A DNA stretch of 64,000 nt from Burkholderiaceae bacterium (GTDB lineage Bacteria > Pseudomonadota > Gammaproteobacteria > Burkholderiales > Burkholderiaceae_C). The notes below the pieces were generated by a model. The model saw nothing but the letters and a program-made list of their open reading frames with translations. It was not told where the DNA came from and did no database searches. The translations under genes and the position numbers were made by a program. How positions within the stretch are numbered: the first letter of the stretch is position 1; every line of letters begins with the position of its first letter. This document shows positions 17,811 through 26,676 of the stretch, one piece after another. The DNA is taken from NCBI GenBank assembly GCA_024235915.1, contig JACKLO010000015.1:119472-183471 (forward strand), written 5' to 3'.

Positions 17811-18191
17811 GGGCACTCCTGAGGTCCGACGACTCTAGGCGCGCGCATTCGGCAGCGAAGTGGCAAACAGCAGGCCATTCGGCGTGCATTCCGTCGCATC
17901 GCGCCAGCGGAATGCAGTTGACGTCGAGAAAGAAAGTTCGGCGTCCTGGACTCAAGTTTCGCTGTGCGGGGACCGATACCCGCCTCAACGGGTCTTGCAA
18001 CAGCGGGTTCCGTGGTCCGGTTGGCCGGCCGATGTCCGAGGGATGCGATGAGAAGCACCCCGAGGCTTCACGGTTGACTAGCGCGGGCGTCATTGAAGGA
18101 AGTCGTGGAGCGATCTGCGGCAACCGGTGAATTTCGCCGGCGCTTTCGCCGGGAGTCTTGTGATCAACATTTTTTGACTGGAGTGCACCAA
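17811..18191. other. Intergenic region between GT41 gene and first flagellin gene
   Basis: The 381 bases hold the sigma-28 promoter at 17952-17978 and then an untranslated leader of roughly 200 bases before the flagellin ATG. The GGAG ribosome site is at 18180-18183. No promoter was recognised for the divergent glycosyltransferase gene. The leader is unusually long and could carry post-transcriptional control, but no specific structure was identified. Confidence 0.6.
17952..17978 (+). promoter_or_regulatory. Sigma-28 (FliA) promoter of first flagellin gene
   Basis: TCAAGTTT, 11-base spacer, GACCGATA: a close match to the flagellar class III consensus TAAAGTTT-N11-GCCGATAA. It lies about 210 bases upstream of the flagellin ATG. 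Confidence 0.85.
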
Positions 18192-19049
18192 ATGGCTTCG
18201 ACCATCAACACCAACGTCGCATCGCTGAACGCACAGCGGAACCTGACCAGTTCGCAGTCGTCGCTTGCGACCTCCATGCAGCGCCTGTCCTCGGGCCTGC
18301 GTGTCAACAGCGCCAAGGATGACGCCGCCGGCCTCGCGATCGCCGAGCGGATGAATTCCCAGGTGCGTGGCATGAACGTCGCGATCCGCAACGCCAACGA
18401 CGGCATCTCGCTGTCGCAGACCGCTGAAGGCGCGCTGGGCAAGGTGGGTGACGCCCTGCAGCGCATGCGTGAACTGGCGGTTCAGGCCCGCAACGCCACG
18501 AACTCGGACAGCGACAAGGAATCGCTGAACAAGGAATACGGCGAGCTGGCCAAGGAAATCCAGCGCGTGCTCGGCGGCACCAAGTTCAATGGCAAGGCGA
18601 TCCTGGGCAGCGATGCCGGTACGCAGACCTTCCAGGTCGGCGCGGGCGTCACGGCCGACGACACGATCGACATCACGACGACCAACCTGTCGGCCGAATC
18701 GTCGATCACCACCGTCGCCGGCACCGGCGGCAGCGCCCCGGCGGGCATCGGTTCCTCGGTCTCGACCACCGACCTGGGCACCGTCATCACCAACATCGAC
18801 GCGGCGATCAACACGATCAACAGCGAGCGCGCCACGCTGGGTGCGTCGCAGAGCCGCTTCGAATCGGTGATCTCGACGCTGCAGATCTCGGTCGAGAACC
18901 AATCGGCTGCCCGCGGCCGCATCATGGACGCCGACTTCGCGTCGGAAACGGCGAACCTGAGCCGCGCCCAGATTCTGCAGCAGGCCGGCACGGCCATGGT
19001 GGCCCAGGCCAACCAGATGCCGCAGCAAGTCCTGCAGCTGCTGGGCTGA
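18192..19049 (+). CDS. fliC: Flagellin (copy 1), short form
   Basis: Flagellin polymerises into the filament. The product is 285 residues, near the minimal size: complete N- and C-terminal D0/D1 helices with only a short central region and no large variable D2/D3 domain. The start ASTINTNVASLNAQRNL, the conserved LSSGLRVNSAKDDAAGLAIAE and the end SRAQILQQAGTAMVAQAN are diagnostic. The central part (about 150-210) is rich in Thr and Ser, giving possible O-glycosylation sites. ATG at 18192 follows GGAG by 8 bases. It is very similar to the copy at 19359. Confidence 0.97.
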   Translation: MASTINTNVASLNAQRNLTSSQSSLATSMQRLSSGLRVNSAKDDAAGLAIAERMNSQVRGMNVAIRNANDGISLSQTAEGALGKVGDALQRMRELAVQARNATNSDSDKESLNKEYGELAKEIQRVLGGTKFNGKAILGSDAGTQTFQVGAGVTADDTIDITTTNLSAESSITTVAGTGGSAPAGIGSSVSTTDLGTVITNIDAAINTINSERATLGASQSRFESVISTLQISVENQSAARGRIMDADFASETANLSRAQILQQAGTAMVAQANQMPQQVLQLLG

Positions 19050-19051
19050 GG

Positions 19052-19085
19052 CAGGACGAGGAAGCGTCCCTGCGGACGCTTTCTC
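19052..19085 (+). terminator. First copy of repeated terminator-like hairpin after flagellin 1
   Basis: The hairpin AAGCGTCC-CTGC-GGACGCTT is followed by TCTC, directly after the stop codon. The whole 34-base unit recurs at 19127-19160. Confidence 0.65.
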
Positions 19086-19126
19086 GCCTGCCGAAGCGGC
19101 CGAGCTCTGCGAGGCCGTCGGAGGTT

Positions 19127-19160
19127 CAGGACGAGGAAGCGTCCCTGCGGACGCTTTCTC
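19127..19160 (+). terminator. Second, identical copy of the hairpin unit
   Basis: This is a 34-base direct repeat of 19052-19085, 75 bases downstream. Here the AAGCGTCC/GGACGCTT stem is followed by TCTCTTTT, a better U-tract, so this copy is the likelier functional terminator. Confidence 0.75.
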
Positions 19161-19235
19161 TTTTGCCGAGACAGCCAAGCGCTGCGAGGCCGCGAGCCAG
19201 GGTGGATCCCCACCCATCCGCCAACATTTCCTCAA

Positions 19236-19264
19236 CGCCGCCCCATGGGCGGCGCTTCTTTTTG
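19236..19264 (+). terminator. Third terminator hairpin between the flagellin genes
   Basis: The perfect 8-bp stem CGCCGCCC/GGGCGGCG with a 3-base CAT loop is followed by CTTCTTTTTGT. It lies just before the sigma-28 promoter of the second flagellin gene and would insulate it. Confidence 0.85.
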
Positions 19265-19274
19265 TCTGCCAGTC

Positions 19275-19301
19275 TCAAGTGCACGCCCGGGCAGCCGATA
19301 G
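19275..19301 (+). promoter_or_regulatory. Sigma-28 (FliA) promoter of second flagellin gene
   Basis: TCAAGTGC, 11-base spacer, GCCGATAG. It lies 58 bases upstream of the second flagellin ATG, so this copy has a short leader unlike copy 1. Confidence 0.85.
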
Positions 19302-19358
19302 CGACCCCAGGATCGCCTGAATTGAGGGCGATTCACCCCGCTTTTCGGAGAATCAACC

Positions 19359-20216
19359 ATGTCCGTGGTCATCAACACCAACGTAGCGGCCCTGAATGCC
19401 CAGCGCAACCTGGGCCAGTCCCAGAGTTCGCTGATGACGTCAATGCAGCGCCTGTCGTCGGGACTGCGCGTCAACAGTGCCAAGGATGACGCCGCAGGCC
19501 TCGCCATTGCCGAGCGCATGAACGCGCAGGTGCGCGGCATGAACGTCGCCATCCGCAATGCCAACGACGGCATCTCGCTGGCACAGACCGCCGAGGGTGC
19601 CCTCGGCCAGGTCAGCGAGACGCTTCAGCGCATGCGCGAACTGGCGGTGCAGGCGCGCAACGCCTCCAATTCCAGCAGCGACCGCGAGTCACTGAACAAG
19701 GAATACGGAGAACTCGCCAAGGAGATCCAGCGCGTGCTGGGCGGCACCACCTTCAACGGCAAGAAGATCCTGGGCAGCGACGCCGGAACCCAGACCTTCC
19801 AGATCGGTTCAGGTGTCACGGCCAACGACCAGATCGACATTGCGACGACCAACCTGGCCACCAACAGCACGATCACGACGGTCGCCGGCACCGGCGGCAC
19901 GGCACCGACCGGAATCGGTTCCTCGGTCTCCACCGCAGATCTGGCGACGGTGGTGTCCAATATTGACGGTGCCATCGACAAGATCAACAGCGAGCGCGCC
20001 ACGCTGGGCGCATCGCAGAGCCGCTTCGGTTCGGTCATCTCGACGCTGCAGATCAACATCGAGAACCAGTCGGCCGCACGCAGCCGGATCATGGATTCCG
20101 ACTTCGCCGCCGAGACGGCCAACCTCAGCCGTGCACAGATCCTCCAGCAGGCAGGCACGGCCATGGTCGCCCAGGCCAATCTGATCCCACAGGGGGTGTT
20201 GCGCCTGATCGAGTGA
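19359..20216 (+). CDS. Flagellin (copy 2), short form
   Basis: The product is 285 residues, the same length as copy 1 and alignable without gaps, differing mostly in the central third and at the extreme ends (SVVINTNVAA start, IPQGVLRLIE end). GGAG lies 8 bases before the ATG. It has its own sigma-28 promoter and its own terminator, so the two flagellins can be made in different amounts. The Thr/Ser-rich centre (TTNLATNSTITTVAGTGG) is a plausible glycan-bearing segment. It follows copy 1 by 309 bases and precedes a GT41 glycosyltransferase gene. Confidence 0.97.
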   Translation: MSVVINTNVAALNAQRNLGQSQSSLMTSMQRLSSGLRVNSAKDDAAGLAIAERMNAQVRGMNVAIRNANDGISLAQTAEGALGQVSETLQRMRELAVQARNASNSSSDRESLNKEYGELAKEIQRVLGGTTFNGKKILGSDAGTQTFQIGSGVTANDQIDIATTNLATNSTITTVAGTGGTAPTGIGSSVSTADLATVVSNIDGAIDKINSERATLGASQSRFGSVISTLQINIENQSAARSRIMDSDFAAETANLSRAQILQQAGTAMVAQANLIPQGVLRLIE

Positions 20217-20240
20217 CGGGGTCCGCGCCCTGACCCATCC

Positions 20241-20270
20241 AGGCCACCTTCGGGTGGCCTTGTCCGTTTA
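20241..20270 (+). terminator. Terminator after second flagellin gene
   Basis: The 8-bp stem AGGCCACC/GGTGGCCT with a TTCG tetraloop is followed by TGTCCGTTTA, 24 bases after the stop codon. Confidence 0.8.
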
Positions 20271-20387
20271 CGGACCACCGTCACCCGGCAGCGACCGGAC
20301 GGCAGGGAAATGGCTGGCAATGCCCGTCCTATTGCGCCAGACGCCCGGACCGGGCCTGCCTACCATGGCTGGACCCGTCCATCCGGT

Positions 20388-22181
20388 ATGCCGTCCATGT
20401 CCATCGCCGCCGTCCAGCCCCCGATTGCCGGCCTGCAGCTGCCCGAGCTGTTGCAGCGCGCCAACGGCCTGCAGCAGGCCGGCCAGATCGACGACGCGCT
20501 CGCGCTGTACGACGACTGGATCGCCAACTCGGGTTCGCCACTGCGTCACGTGGCCGCATTCAACCGCGGCACCTTGCTCAATGCCCTGGGCCGCATCGAG
20601 GCCGCCGAGGCTTCCTACCGCGACGCCCTGACCCTGCGCCCGGACTTTGCCCATGCGCGGCTGAATCTGGGGCATCAGCTCGAGCAGCGTGGTGCCCGCC
20701 AGGAAGCACTGGCCGAGTGGGCAGCGGTGTCAGACTCCGGTGCCGCCCCGGAGTTGCGCGTGCATGCGCTGAACAACCGGGGCCGGCTGCTGGAGTCGAT
20801 GCGCGACTTCCCAGCCGCAGAGGCCTGCCTGCACGCCAGCCTGCTGCTGCAGGCCCGCCAGCCCGACGTCATCCAGCACTACGTGCACCTGCGGCAGAAG
20901 CAGTGCAAATGGCCCGCCATCCAGCCCTTCGGCGACGTGACGGCGAACATGATGCTGACCGGCATGTCGCTGCTGGCGACGATGAGCGAAACCGACGACC
21001 CTGCGCTGCAATTGTTGGCGTCGATGCGCTTCGTCCACGCCAAGGTGCCGGCGCCGCCGGCGGAGCCAGTGTTCGACAAGTCCCCTCGTCGTGAAGGAAA
21101 GATCCGCATCGGCTACCTGTCGGGCGACCTGCACACGCATGCAGTCGGCCTGCTGGTGCCCGAACTGCTGGAGCTGCACGACCGCGACCGCTTCGAAGTC
21201 TGGGGCTTCTGCTGGACGCCGGAGTCGAACCAGCCGCAGCGGCGCCGCCTGATCGAGGCCATGGACCACCATGTGCGCCTGGCCGGTGTGGACGACCACA
21301 CGGCTGCGCGCCTGATCGCCGAAGCCGGCATCGATGTGCTGGTCGACCTGCAGGGGCTGACCAGCGGCGCCCGCCCCGGCATCCTGGTGCAGCGCCCCGC
21401 CCCGGTGCAGGTCAGCTACCTCGGCCTGCCCGGCACCTCGGCGATTCCCGGCGTGGACTGGATCCTGGCCGACACGTTCGTGATGCCACCTGCGCTGGAG
21501 CCCTACTGCACCGAGCGGCCGTTGATGCTGCCGAACTGCTACCAGGTCAGCGACCGGCGCCGCCCGGTCGCCGAGCGTCCGACGCGCGCGCGCTACGGCC
21601 TGCCGGAGGACGCGTTCGTCTTCTGCTCGTTCAACAACAACTTCAAGTTCACCCAGCCGGTGTTCGAGACCTGGATGCGCATCCTCGGCCAGGTGCCGGG
21701 CTCGGTGCTGTGGCTGCTGGCCGACAACGATGCTGCACGCGAGAACATGCAGCGGGCTGCCGAGGCGGCGGGCATCGATCCATCGCGGTTGGTGTTCGCG
21801 CCGCGCGTGTCGCCCGCCGAGTACCTGGCGCGTTTCCAGCTGGCCGACCTGGTGCTGGACACCTTCCCGTTCAACGCCGGCACCACCGCCAGCGATGCCC
21901 TGTGGATGGGCACGCCCATCCTCACCTGCGCCGGCCGCAGCTACATCTCGCGCATGGCCGGCAGCCTGCTCCATGCCGTGGGGCTGCCTGATCTGGTCAC
22001 CGACAGCCTGCCCGCCTACGAAAGGCTGGCCGTGCAGATCGGCCGCCACCCGGCCCGCGCGGCGTCCTATCGCCGCTACCTCGAAGAGCATGGCCGCAGC
22101 TCGCCGCTGTTCGACCTGCCGCGCCTGGTGCGCGACATCGAGTCCCAGTTCGAGCGGCTGGCGGTGGCCGCACGCGCATGA
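20388..22181 (+). CDS. TPR-GT41 (OGT/SPINDLY-like) glycosyltransferase, overlapping the type I exporter gene
   Basis: The product is 597 residues from ATG at 20388. A second ATG at 20397 is equally possible and no strong ribosome site is seen. Residues ~15-150 are TPR helices (FNRGTLLNALGRIEAAEASYRDAL and repeats). The catalytic half shows RIGYLSGDLHTHAVG near 240, DVLVDLQGLTSGARPG near 319, RPAPVQVSYLGLPGTSA near 338, FVFCSFNNNFKFTQPVF near 407 and LVLDTFPFNAGTTASDALWMGTPILT near 487. It is a paralogue of the 15798 gene. Its stop overlaps the ATG of the ABC exporter (ATGA), indicating coupled expression with the secretion system. Confidence 0.82.
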   Translation: MPSMSIAAVQPPIAGLQLPELLQRANGLQQAGQIDDALALYDDWIANSGSPLRHVAAFNRGTLLNALGRIEAAEASYRDALTLRPDFAHARLNLGHQLEQRGARQEALAEWAAVSDSGAAPELRVHALNNRGRLLESMRDFPAAEACLHASLLLQARQPDVIQHYVHLRQKQCKWPAIQPFGDVTANMMLTGMSLLATMSETDDPALQLLASMRFVHAKVPAPPAEPVFDKSPRREGKIRIGYLSGDLHTHAVGLLVPELLELHDRDRFEVWGFCWTPESNQPQRRRLIEAMDHHVRLAGVDDHTAARLIAEAGIDVLVDLQGLTSGARPGILVQRPAPVQVSYLGLPGTSAIPGVDWILADTFVMPPALEPYCTERPLMLPNCYQVSDRRRPVAERPTRARYGLPEDAFVFCSFNNNFKFTQPVFETWMRILGQVPGSVLWLLADNDAARENMQRAAEAAGIDPSRLVFAPRVSPAEYLARFQLADLVLDTFPFNAGTTASDALWMGTPILTCAGRSYISRMAGSLLHAVGLPDLVTDSLPAYERLAVQIGRHPARAASYRRYLEEHGRSSPLFDLPRLVRDIESQFERLAVAARA

Positions 22182-24463
22182 CGGCGGTTGCCTCCGAAGC
22201 GCCCGGCGCGCAGGCCGAGCCCGCCGGCTGGGACGTCGACGACGACGCCCTGGTCCAGGGCCTGGCCTGGCTGACCCGCCATCATGGTCGCGAACGATCC
22301 CCGGCATCGCTGCTTGCCGGCCAGCCCTTCGTCGGCCGGCCGACGCCGGACCAGGCCCTGCGTGTGCTCGGCGACGCCGGGTTCGAGGCCGGCCTCATCG
22401 AACGCCGCATCGACGCCATCAACCCACTGCTGCTGCCCGCGCTGCTGCTGATGCGGGACGGCGGTGCCTGCATCCTGCGCCGCGTGATCGGCGGCGGTGG
22501 TGAGGACGAGACGCCGGCCGCGGCAGAGATCGTCGTCCCTGGCCGCACACCGGTGACGCGCCAGGTGCCGCTGTCGGAACTGCAGGCCGCCTATGCCGGG
22601 CACGCCCTGGTGGCCACGCCGCGAGTGGCCTCGCACGCGCCCGGTGACGAGCACACGGCCGACCCCGGGCGGCACTGGTTCTGGGGCGTGGTGCGCCGCT
22701 TCGTGCCCTACTACCGATCGGCGATGCTCGCCGCGCTGATGAGCAACCTGCTCATGCTGGTCAGCGGCATCGTCGTCTCGGTGGTCTACGACAAGGTGAT
22801 CCCGAACCAGGCGATGACCACGCTGTGGACCCTGGCCACCGCCAGCGCGATGGCCATCGGTTTCGACCTCGTGGCCCGGCAGCTTCGGGCCTACCTGATC
22901 GACACCGCCGGCAAGAAAGCCGACCTGATGGTGGGCGCCGCGCTCTTCCGCCAGAGCTTGGGCGTGCGCCTGGAGCACCGCCCCGAATCCTCCGGTGCGT
23001 ACTCGCATGTGCTGGCCCAGGTGGAGATGGTGCGCGAGTTCTTCTCGTCGGCCACGCTGTCGGCGATCTCGGACCTGCCCTTCATCGTGCTCTTCATCGC
23101 CATGGCCTTCGTCATCGGCGGCCCACTGGGCTGGGTGCTGGTGATCGCCGTGCCCACGGTGCTGCTGGCCTCGGTGGTCATCCAGGGGGTGCTGCGCCGC
23201 GCGATGAGCGACAACATGCGCCAGCACGCCGACCTGCACGGCGTGCTCGTGGAGGCCGTGGATGGCCTGGAGGACGTCAAGGCCACCGGTGCCCAAGGCC
23301 GCTTCCTCCGTCTGTACGAGAGCGTGACCTCGGCCGCGGCGGAATCGGCGCTGCGGGCCCGCCGCGTCGGCAGCCTGTCCATCAACCTCACCGGCATCAC
23401 GCAGCAGGCCGTCACCCTGGTGATCCTGGTGTGGGGCGTGCACCTGATCCATGCCCAGGTGCTCACCGGCGGCGCGCTGATCGGCGCCGTGATGTTCGCC
23501 ACCCGCGCCATCGCACCGCTGCACACCGTGGTCAACCTCGCCTCTCGCTACCAGGCGGCACGTGCGGCGATGCTGGCGCTGGAGCGCGTGATGCGCCAGC
23601 CGCTGGACCGGGACCCCGGGCGCGCCTACCTGCCGCAGCGCGACCTGGGCGGCCACATCGCGCTGCGCGACGTCGGCTTCGCCTACCCGTCACCACATGG
23701 CACGGCCGCGCCGGACGTGCTGCAGCAGATGAACCTGGAGATCCGCCCTGGCGAACGCGTCGCTGTGCTGGGCCGCATCGGCAGCGGCAAGTCCACGCTG
23801 CTGCGCCTGCTGGCCGGCCTCTACGAACCGCTGGACGGTCGGGTCGAGGTCGACGGCATCGACCTCCGGCAGATCGACCCCGCAGACTTCCGTGCACGCG
23901 TCGGCTTCGTGGCCCAGGACCCTCGGCTGTTCAACGGCACGCTGCGCGACAACGTGCTGCTCGACCGCCCGGCGGCCGACCCGGCACGGCTGGCGGAAGT
24001 GGCAGAGCTGACGGGTCTGGCACGCGTCGCGGCCGCCCATCCGCTGGGCTGGGAACGGCCCGTCGGCGAGAGCGGCCACCTGCTCTCCGGCGGCCAACGC
24101 CAGCTGGTGGCGCTGGCACGCTGCCTCATCACCCGGCCGCGCATCCTGCTGCTGGACGAACCGACCAGTTCGATGGACGCGCAGTCCGAGATGCAGTTCC
24201 TGCGTCAGCTGCAGCGGGCCTGCGGCGACTGCACGCTGGTGATGGTGACGCACCGCCCGGCCCTGCTCGAGATGGCCCAGCGGCTGGTCGTCGTCGACGC
24301 CGGCCGCATCGTCATGGACGGGCCCAAGGCCCGGGTGCTTGCCGCGTTGAGTGGCCGCCCGCCGGGTTCGACCGGCACCGGGCCCGTGGCGGCCACGACG
24401 ACCCCATCGCCCGTGGCCGCCAACGCCGGTGAAGCCGCTGAGCCCGTGGAGGCAGCGGCATGA
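22178..24463 (+). CDS. Type I secretion ABC transporter (LapB-type permease/ATPase)
   Basis: The product is 761 residues. The N-terminal ~130 residues form a C39-like domain without the catalytic Cys, as in exporters of large adhesins and RTX proteins (LapB/LssB type; compare AINPLLLPALLLM). Five or six membrane helices lie at about 175-450. The nucleotide-binding domain has Walker A GRIGSGKST near 531, signature LLSGGQRQ near 635 and Walker B ILLLDEPTSSMD near 657. A Pro/Thr-rich tail ends the protein. It overlaps the upstream GT41 gene by 4 bases and is followed by the HlyD-type gene, so it is probably the energised component of a complete type I system with the TolC-like protein at 27660. 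Confidence 0.9.
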   Translation: MTAVASEAPGAQAEPAGWDVDDDALVQGLAWLTRHHGRERSPASLLAGQPFVGRPTPDQALRVLGDAGFEAGLIERRIDAINPLLLPALLLMRDGGACILRRVIGGGGEDETPAAAEIVVPGRTPVTRQVPLSELQAAYAGHALVATPRVASHAPGDEHTADPGRHWFWGVVRRFVPYYRSAMLAALMSNLLMLVSGIVVSVVYDKVIPNQAMTTLWTLATASAMAIGFDLVARQLRAYLIDTAGKKADLMVGAALFRQSLGVRLEHRPESSGAYSHVLAQVEMVREFFSSATLSAISDLPFIVLFIAMAFVIGGPLGWVLVIAVPTVLLASVVIQGVLRRAMSDNMRQHADLHGVLVEAVDGLEDVKATGAQGRFLRLYESVTSAAAESALRARRVGSLSINLTGITQQAVTLVILVWGVHLIHAQVLTGGALIGAVMFATRAIAPLHTVVNLASRYQAARAAMLALERVMRQPLDRDPGRAYLPQRDLGGHIALRDVGFAYPSPHGTAAPDVLQQMNLEIRPGERVAVLGRIGSGKSTLLRLLAGLYEPLDGRVEVDGIDLRQIDPADFRARVGFVAQDPRLFNGTLRDNVLLDRPAADPARLAEVAELTGLARVAAAHPLGWERPVGESGHLLSGGQRQLVALARCLITRPRILLLDEPTSSMDAQSEMQFLRQLQRACGDCTLVMVTHRPALLEMAQRLVVVDAGRIVMDGPKARVLAALSGRPPGSTGTGPVAATTTPSPVAANAGEAAEPVEAAA

Positions 24464-24521
24464 GCGCGGCGGGACATTCACGACGGTTCATCCGGGAGCA
24501 CCCAGCGCGGAGGATCGCGCC

Positions 24522-25763
24522 ATGAACCCGCGTGCATTTCTGGGTCGCCAGCGCGACGCGGTGGCCTTGCAGCCCGGCGACGCGGCCTACGTCGGTGCCT
24601 GGCGCGCCGCGCAGATCGTCGAACCGCCGAGCCGTGCCGTGTGGGCCCTGTGGCTCATGCTGGCCATCTTCGTGGCGGCCGTCACCTGGGCGGCAACGTC
24701 CCACGTCGACATGATCGCGCGCGCCGACGCGCGCGTGGTGTCCGACCGGCCGGAGCAGGTCATCGCCAGCCTCGAAGGCGGCATCCTGCGCGAAGTGCTG
24801 GTCAACGAAGGCGAGCTTGTCACCGTGGGCCAGCCACTGGCGCGCCTCGACCCGACACGCATCCAGGCCCAGGAACAGGAAGGCCAGGTGCGCCGCCTGG
24901 CGCTGCGGGCCAGCATCGTGCGACTGCAGGCCGAGGCCACTGGCACCACGCCTATCTTCCCCGCGGAATTGCGGCGCGATGCGGCGGCCCAGGTGGCCGA
25001 CGAGCGGGCCAGCCACACGGCCCGCCGCCTGGCGCTGGACGAGGCCGTGGCCGCGTTGCGCCGCAGCCTGGCCCTGGTCGAGCGCGAGCTGCAGATGTCC
25101 ACCGAGATGGCGGCCCAGGGCCTGCTCAGCCAGGTCGAGGTGATGCGTGGTCAACGGCAGCGCAACGAACTGGCGCTGCAGATCGACGAGCGCCGCAACG
25201 CGTTCCGTCAGCAGGCGGCCGCCGAACTGGCGCGCCTGCGCACCGAACTCGCACAGCTCGACGAGCAGATGGTCGTGCGCGAAGACATGGTGCGCCGCGC
25301 CGTGCTCACCTCACCGGTGCGGGGCATCGTCAAGCGCGTGCGGCTGAACACCCCCGGTGGCGTGGTCGCGCCTGGCGCGGCGGTGATGGAGATCGTGCCG
25401 CTGGGCGAACGCGTGCTCGTGGAGATGCGCATCAAGCCGGCGGACATCCCGTTCGTCAAGGTGGGCCAGCCGGTGCGCGTCAAGCTCAGCGCCTACGAGT
25501 ACCTGGTCTACGGTGCGCTGCAGGGCAAGGTGGAGGTCATCGGCCCCGATGCGCTGGGCGACCCCGATCGCGCCCAGGCGCCGGGGGGCACCTATTACCG
25601 CGCCCTGGTCCACGCCGACCCGTCGTCGATGACCTCGGCACGCGGGGTCAACGTGATCCCCGGCATGACCGGCACGGCCGAGGTCAGCACTGGCGAGCGC
25701 ACGGTGCTGAGCTTCATCGTGCGCCCGCTGATGCGGGCCCGCGACGCATTCGAGGAACGCTGA
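24522..25763 (+). CDS. HlyD-family type I secretion adaptor
   Basis: This is the periplasmic adaptor linking the ABC exporter to the outer-membrane channel. The product is 413 residues from ATG at 24522, with GGAGG about 8 bases upstream. A single membrane helix lies near residues 43-62 (WALWLMLAIFVAAVTWAA). The lipoyl half-motif region VIASLEGGILREVLVNEGELV, long coiled-coil helices at ~110-270, and the C-terminal beta-rich domain ending TGERTVLSFIVRPLMR are typical of HlyD. It directly follows the ABC gene. The ending PLMRARDAFEER is the common family terminus. Confidence 0.92.
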   Translation: MNPRAFLGRQRDAVALQPGDAAYVGAWRAAQIVEPPSRAVWALWLMLAIFVAAVTWAATSHVDMIARADARVVSDRPEQVIASLEGGILREVLVNEGELVTVGQPLARLDPTRIQAQEQEGQVRRLALRASIVRLQAEATGTTPIFPAELRRDAAAQVADERASHTARRLALDEAVAALRRSLALVERELQMSTEMAAQGLLSQVEVMRGQRQRNELALQIDERRNAFRQQAAAELARLRTELAQLDEQMVVREDMVRRAVLTSPVRGIVKRVRLNTPGGVVAPGAAVMEIVPLGERVLVEMRIKPADIPFVKVGQPVRVKLSAYEYLVYGALQGKVEVIGPDALGDPDRAQAPGGTYYRALVHADPSSMTSARGVNVIPGMTGTAEVSTGERTVLSFIVRPLMRARDAFEER

Positions 25764-25772
25764 CCCGGCGCG

Positions 25773-26591
25773 TCAACCCGCCAGTCGCGCGTACTGCCCG
25801 GTGGCGCTGTCCATCACCTGCAGGATGCGCTCGCTGGTGGTGAACACATCGGTCTGCTGCCGCACGTCCGCCGCGCCCGGCTTGAGCTGCCGCAGCGCGT
25901 TCTCGAAGAAGGCGTATTGCTGGCTGGCCAGTTCCAGGTCGGCCAGGATGGCGGGGGTGGTCTCGGGGGCCGCCTTGAGCGTCACCTGTGCCTGAACGAA
26001 ATCGCTGCGCGCCGCCGTGAGTGCCCTGACCGAGGCCTCCGACTGCACCCCCCAGCTCGCGCTGAGGTACATGGCCGCCATGCGTTGGCTGAGCATGCGC
26101 TGACGGCCCGCGATGTTGACCAGCTTGCCCACCGGCTTGCCTGAGGCGGCCTCGAGCTGCAGCGTGCCCTGGTGTGCCAGCTGCAGGACCTGGCCGGCCG
26201 CGGTCACCACGCCGTCGGCGCCCGCCTTGGTCGGCGACGCACCGACCAGCGCCGACTTGTAGGCAGCCCACGCGGCGTCCAGTTCACCGTAGGTGGCCTT
26301 GATCTGGGGCGTGGGTGCAAAGGCACGCAACTCGACGAGCTGTCGGTCGAACAGCGCCATCGAATCGGCAAGCACCTTCTCGGCCTGATCGTGCCGCACC
26401 GACAGGCCCAGTGCCAGATAGGCCTTGGCGCAGCGCTGGCTCAGCATGCGCTGACGCCCGGCCTTGTTGATGGCGTCGTTGAGGTCGCGCACCTGGGCAC
26501 CCGAAGGCAACCCCAGCATGGCCAAGCCGGCACCGGCCAGCAGCGTGGTCCGCCGGCGGACAGGCGGGCAAGTCGGAGGCAGATGGCTCAC
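25773..26591 (-). CDS. Exported protein with two PilJ-type sensor domains
   Basis: The product is 272 residues. An RRR-containing signal peptide (RRRTTLLAGAGLAMLG) suggests export, possibly by Tat. Two copies of the PilJ/NarX-like four-helix sensor core follow: NKAGRQRMLSQRCAKAYL near residue 43 and NIAGRQRMLSQRMAAMYL near 160. No transmembrane, HAMP or signalling domain follows, so it is a free-standing periplasmic ligand-binding protein. Similar stand-alone proteins occur near nitrate-related or pilus-chemotaxis genes, but none is here. It converges on the HlyD-type gene with a 9-base gap. Confidence 0.75.
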   Translation of the reverse strand: MSHLPPTCPPVRRRTTLLAGAGLAMLGLPSGAQVRDLNDAINKAGRQRMLSQRCAKAYLALGLSVRHDQAEKVLADSMALFDRQLVELRAFAPTPQIKATYGELDAAWAAYKSALVGASPTKAGADGVVTAAGQVLQLAHQGTLQLEAASGKPVGKLVNIAGRQRMLSQRMAAMYLSASWGVQSEASVRALTAARSDFVQAQVTLKAAPETTPAILADLELASQQYAFFENALRQLKPGAADVRQQTDVFTTSERILQVMDSATGQYARLAG

Positions 26592-26676
26592 AGGCCGGAC
26601 TCCTGCGGCGGCCGCGGACTGCGGTCGTTACCCGATTAGCAAGATCCACGCCGGATTCGGCCAGTCCGGGGCGGCT

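Noticed and set aside
22178..24463. Reading the ABC protein as a bacteriocin exporter with an active C39 peptidase.
   Set aside because: The N-terminal domain lacks the catalytic Cys motif and resembles the LapB-type inactive domain.
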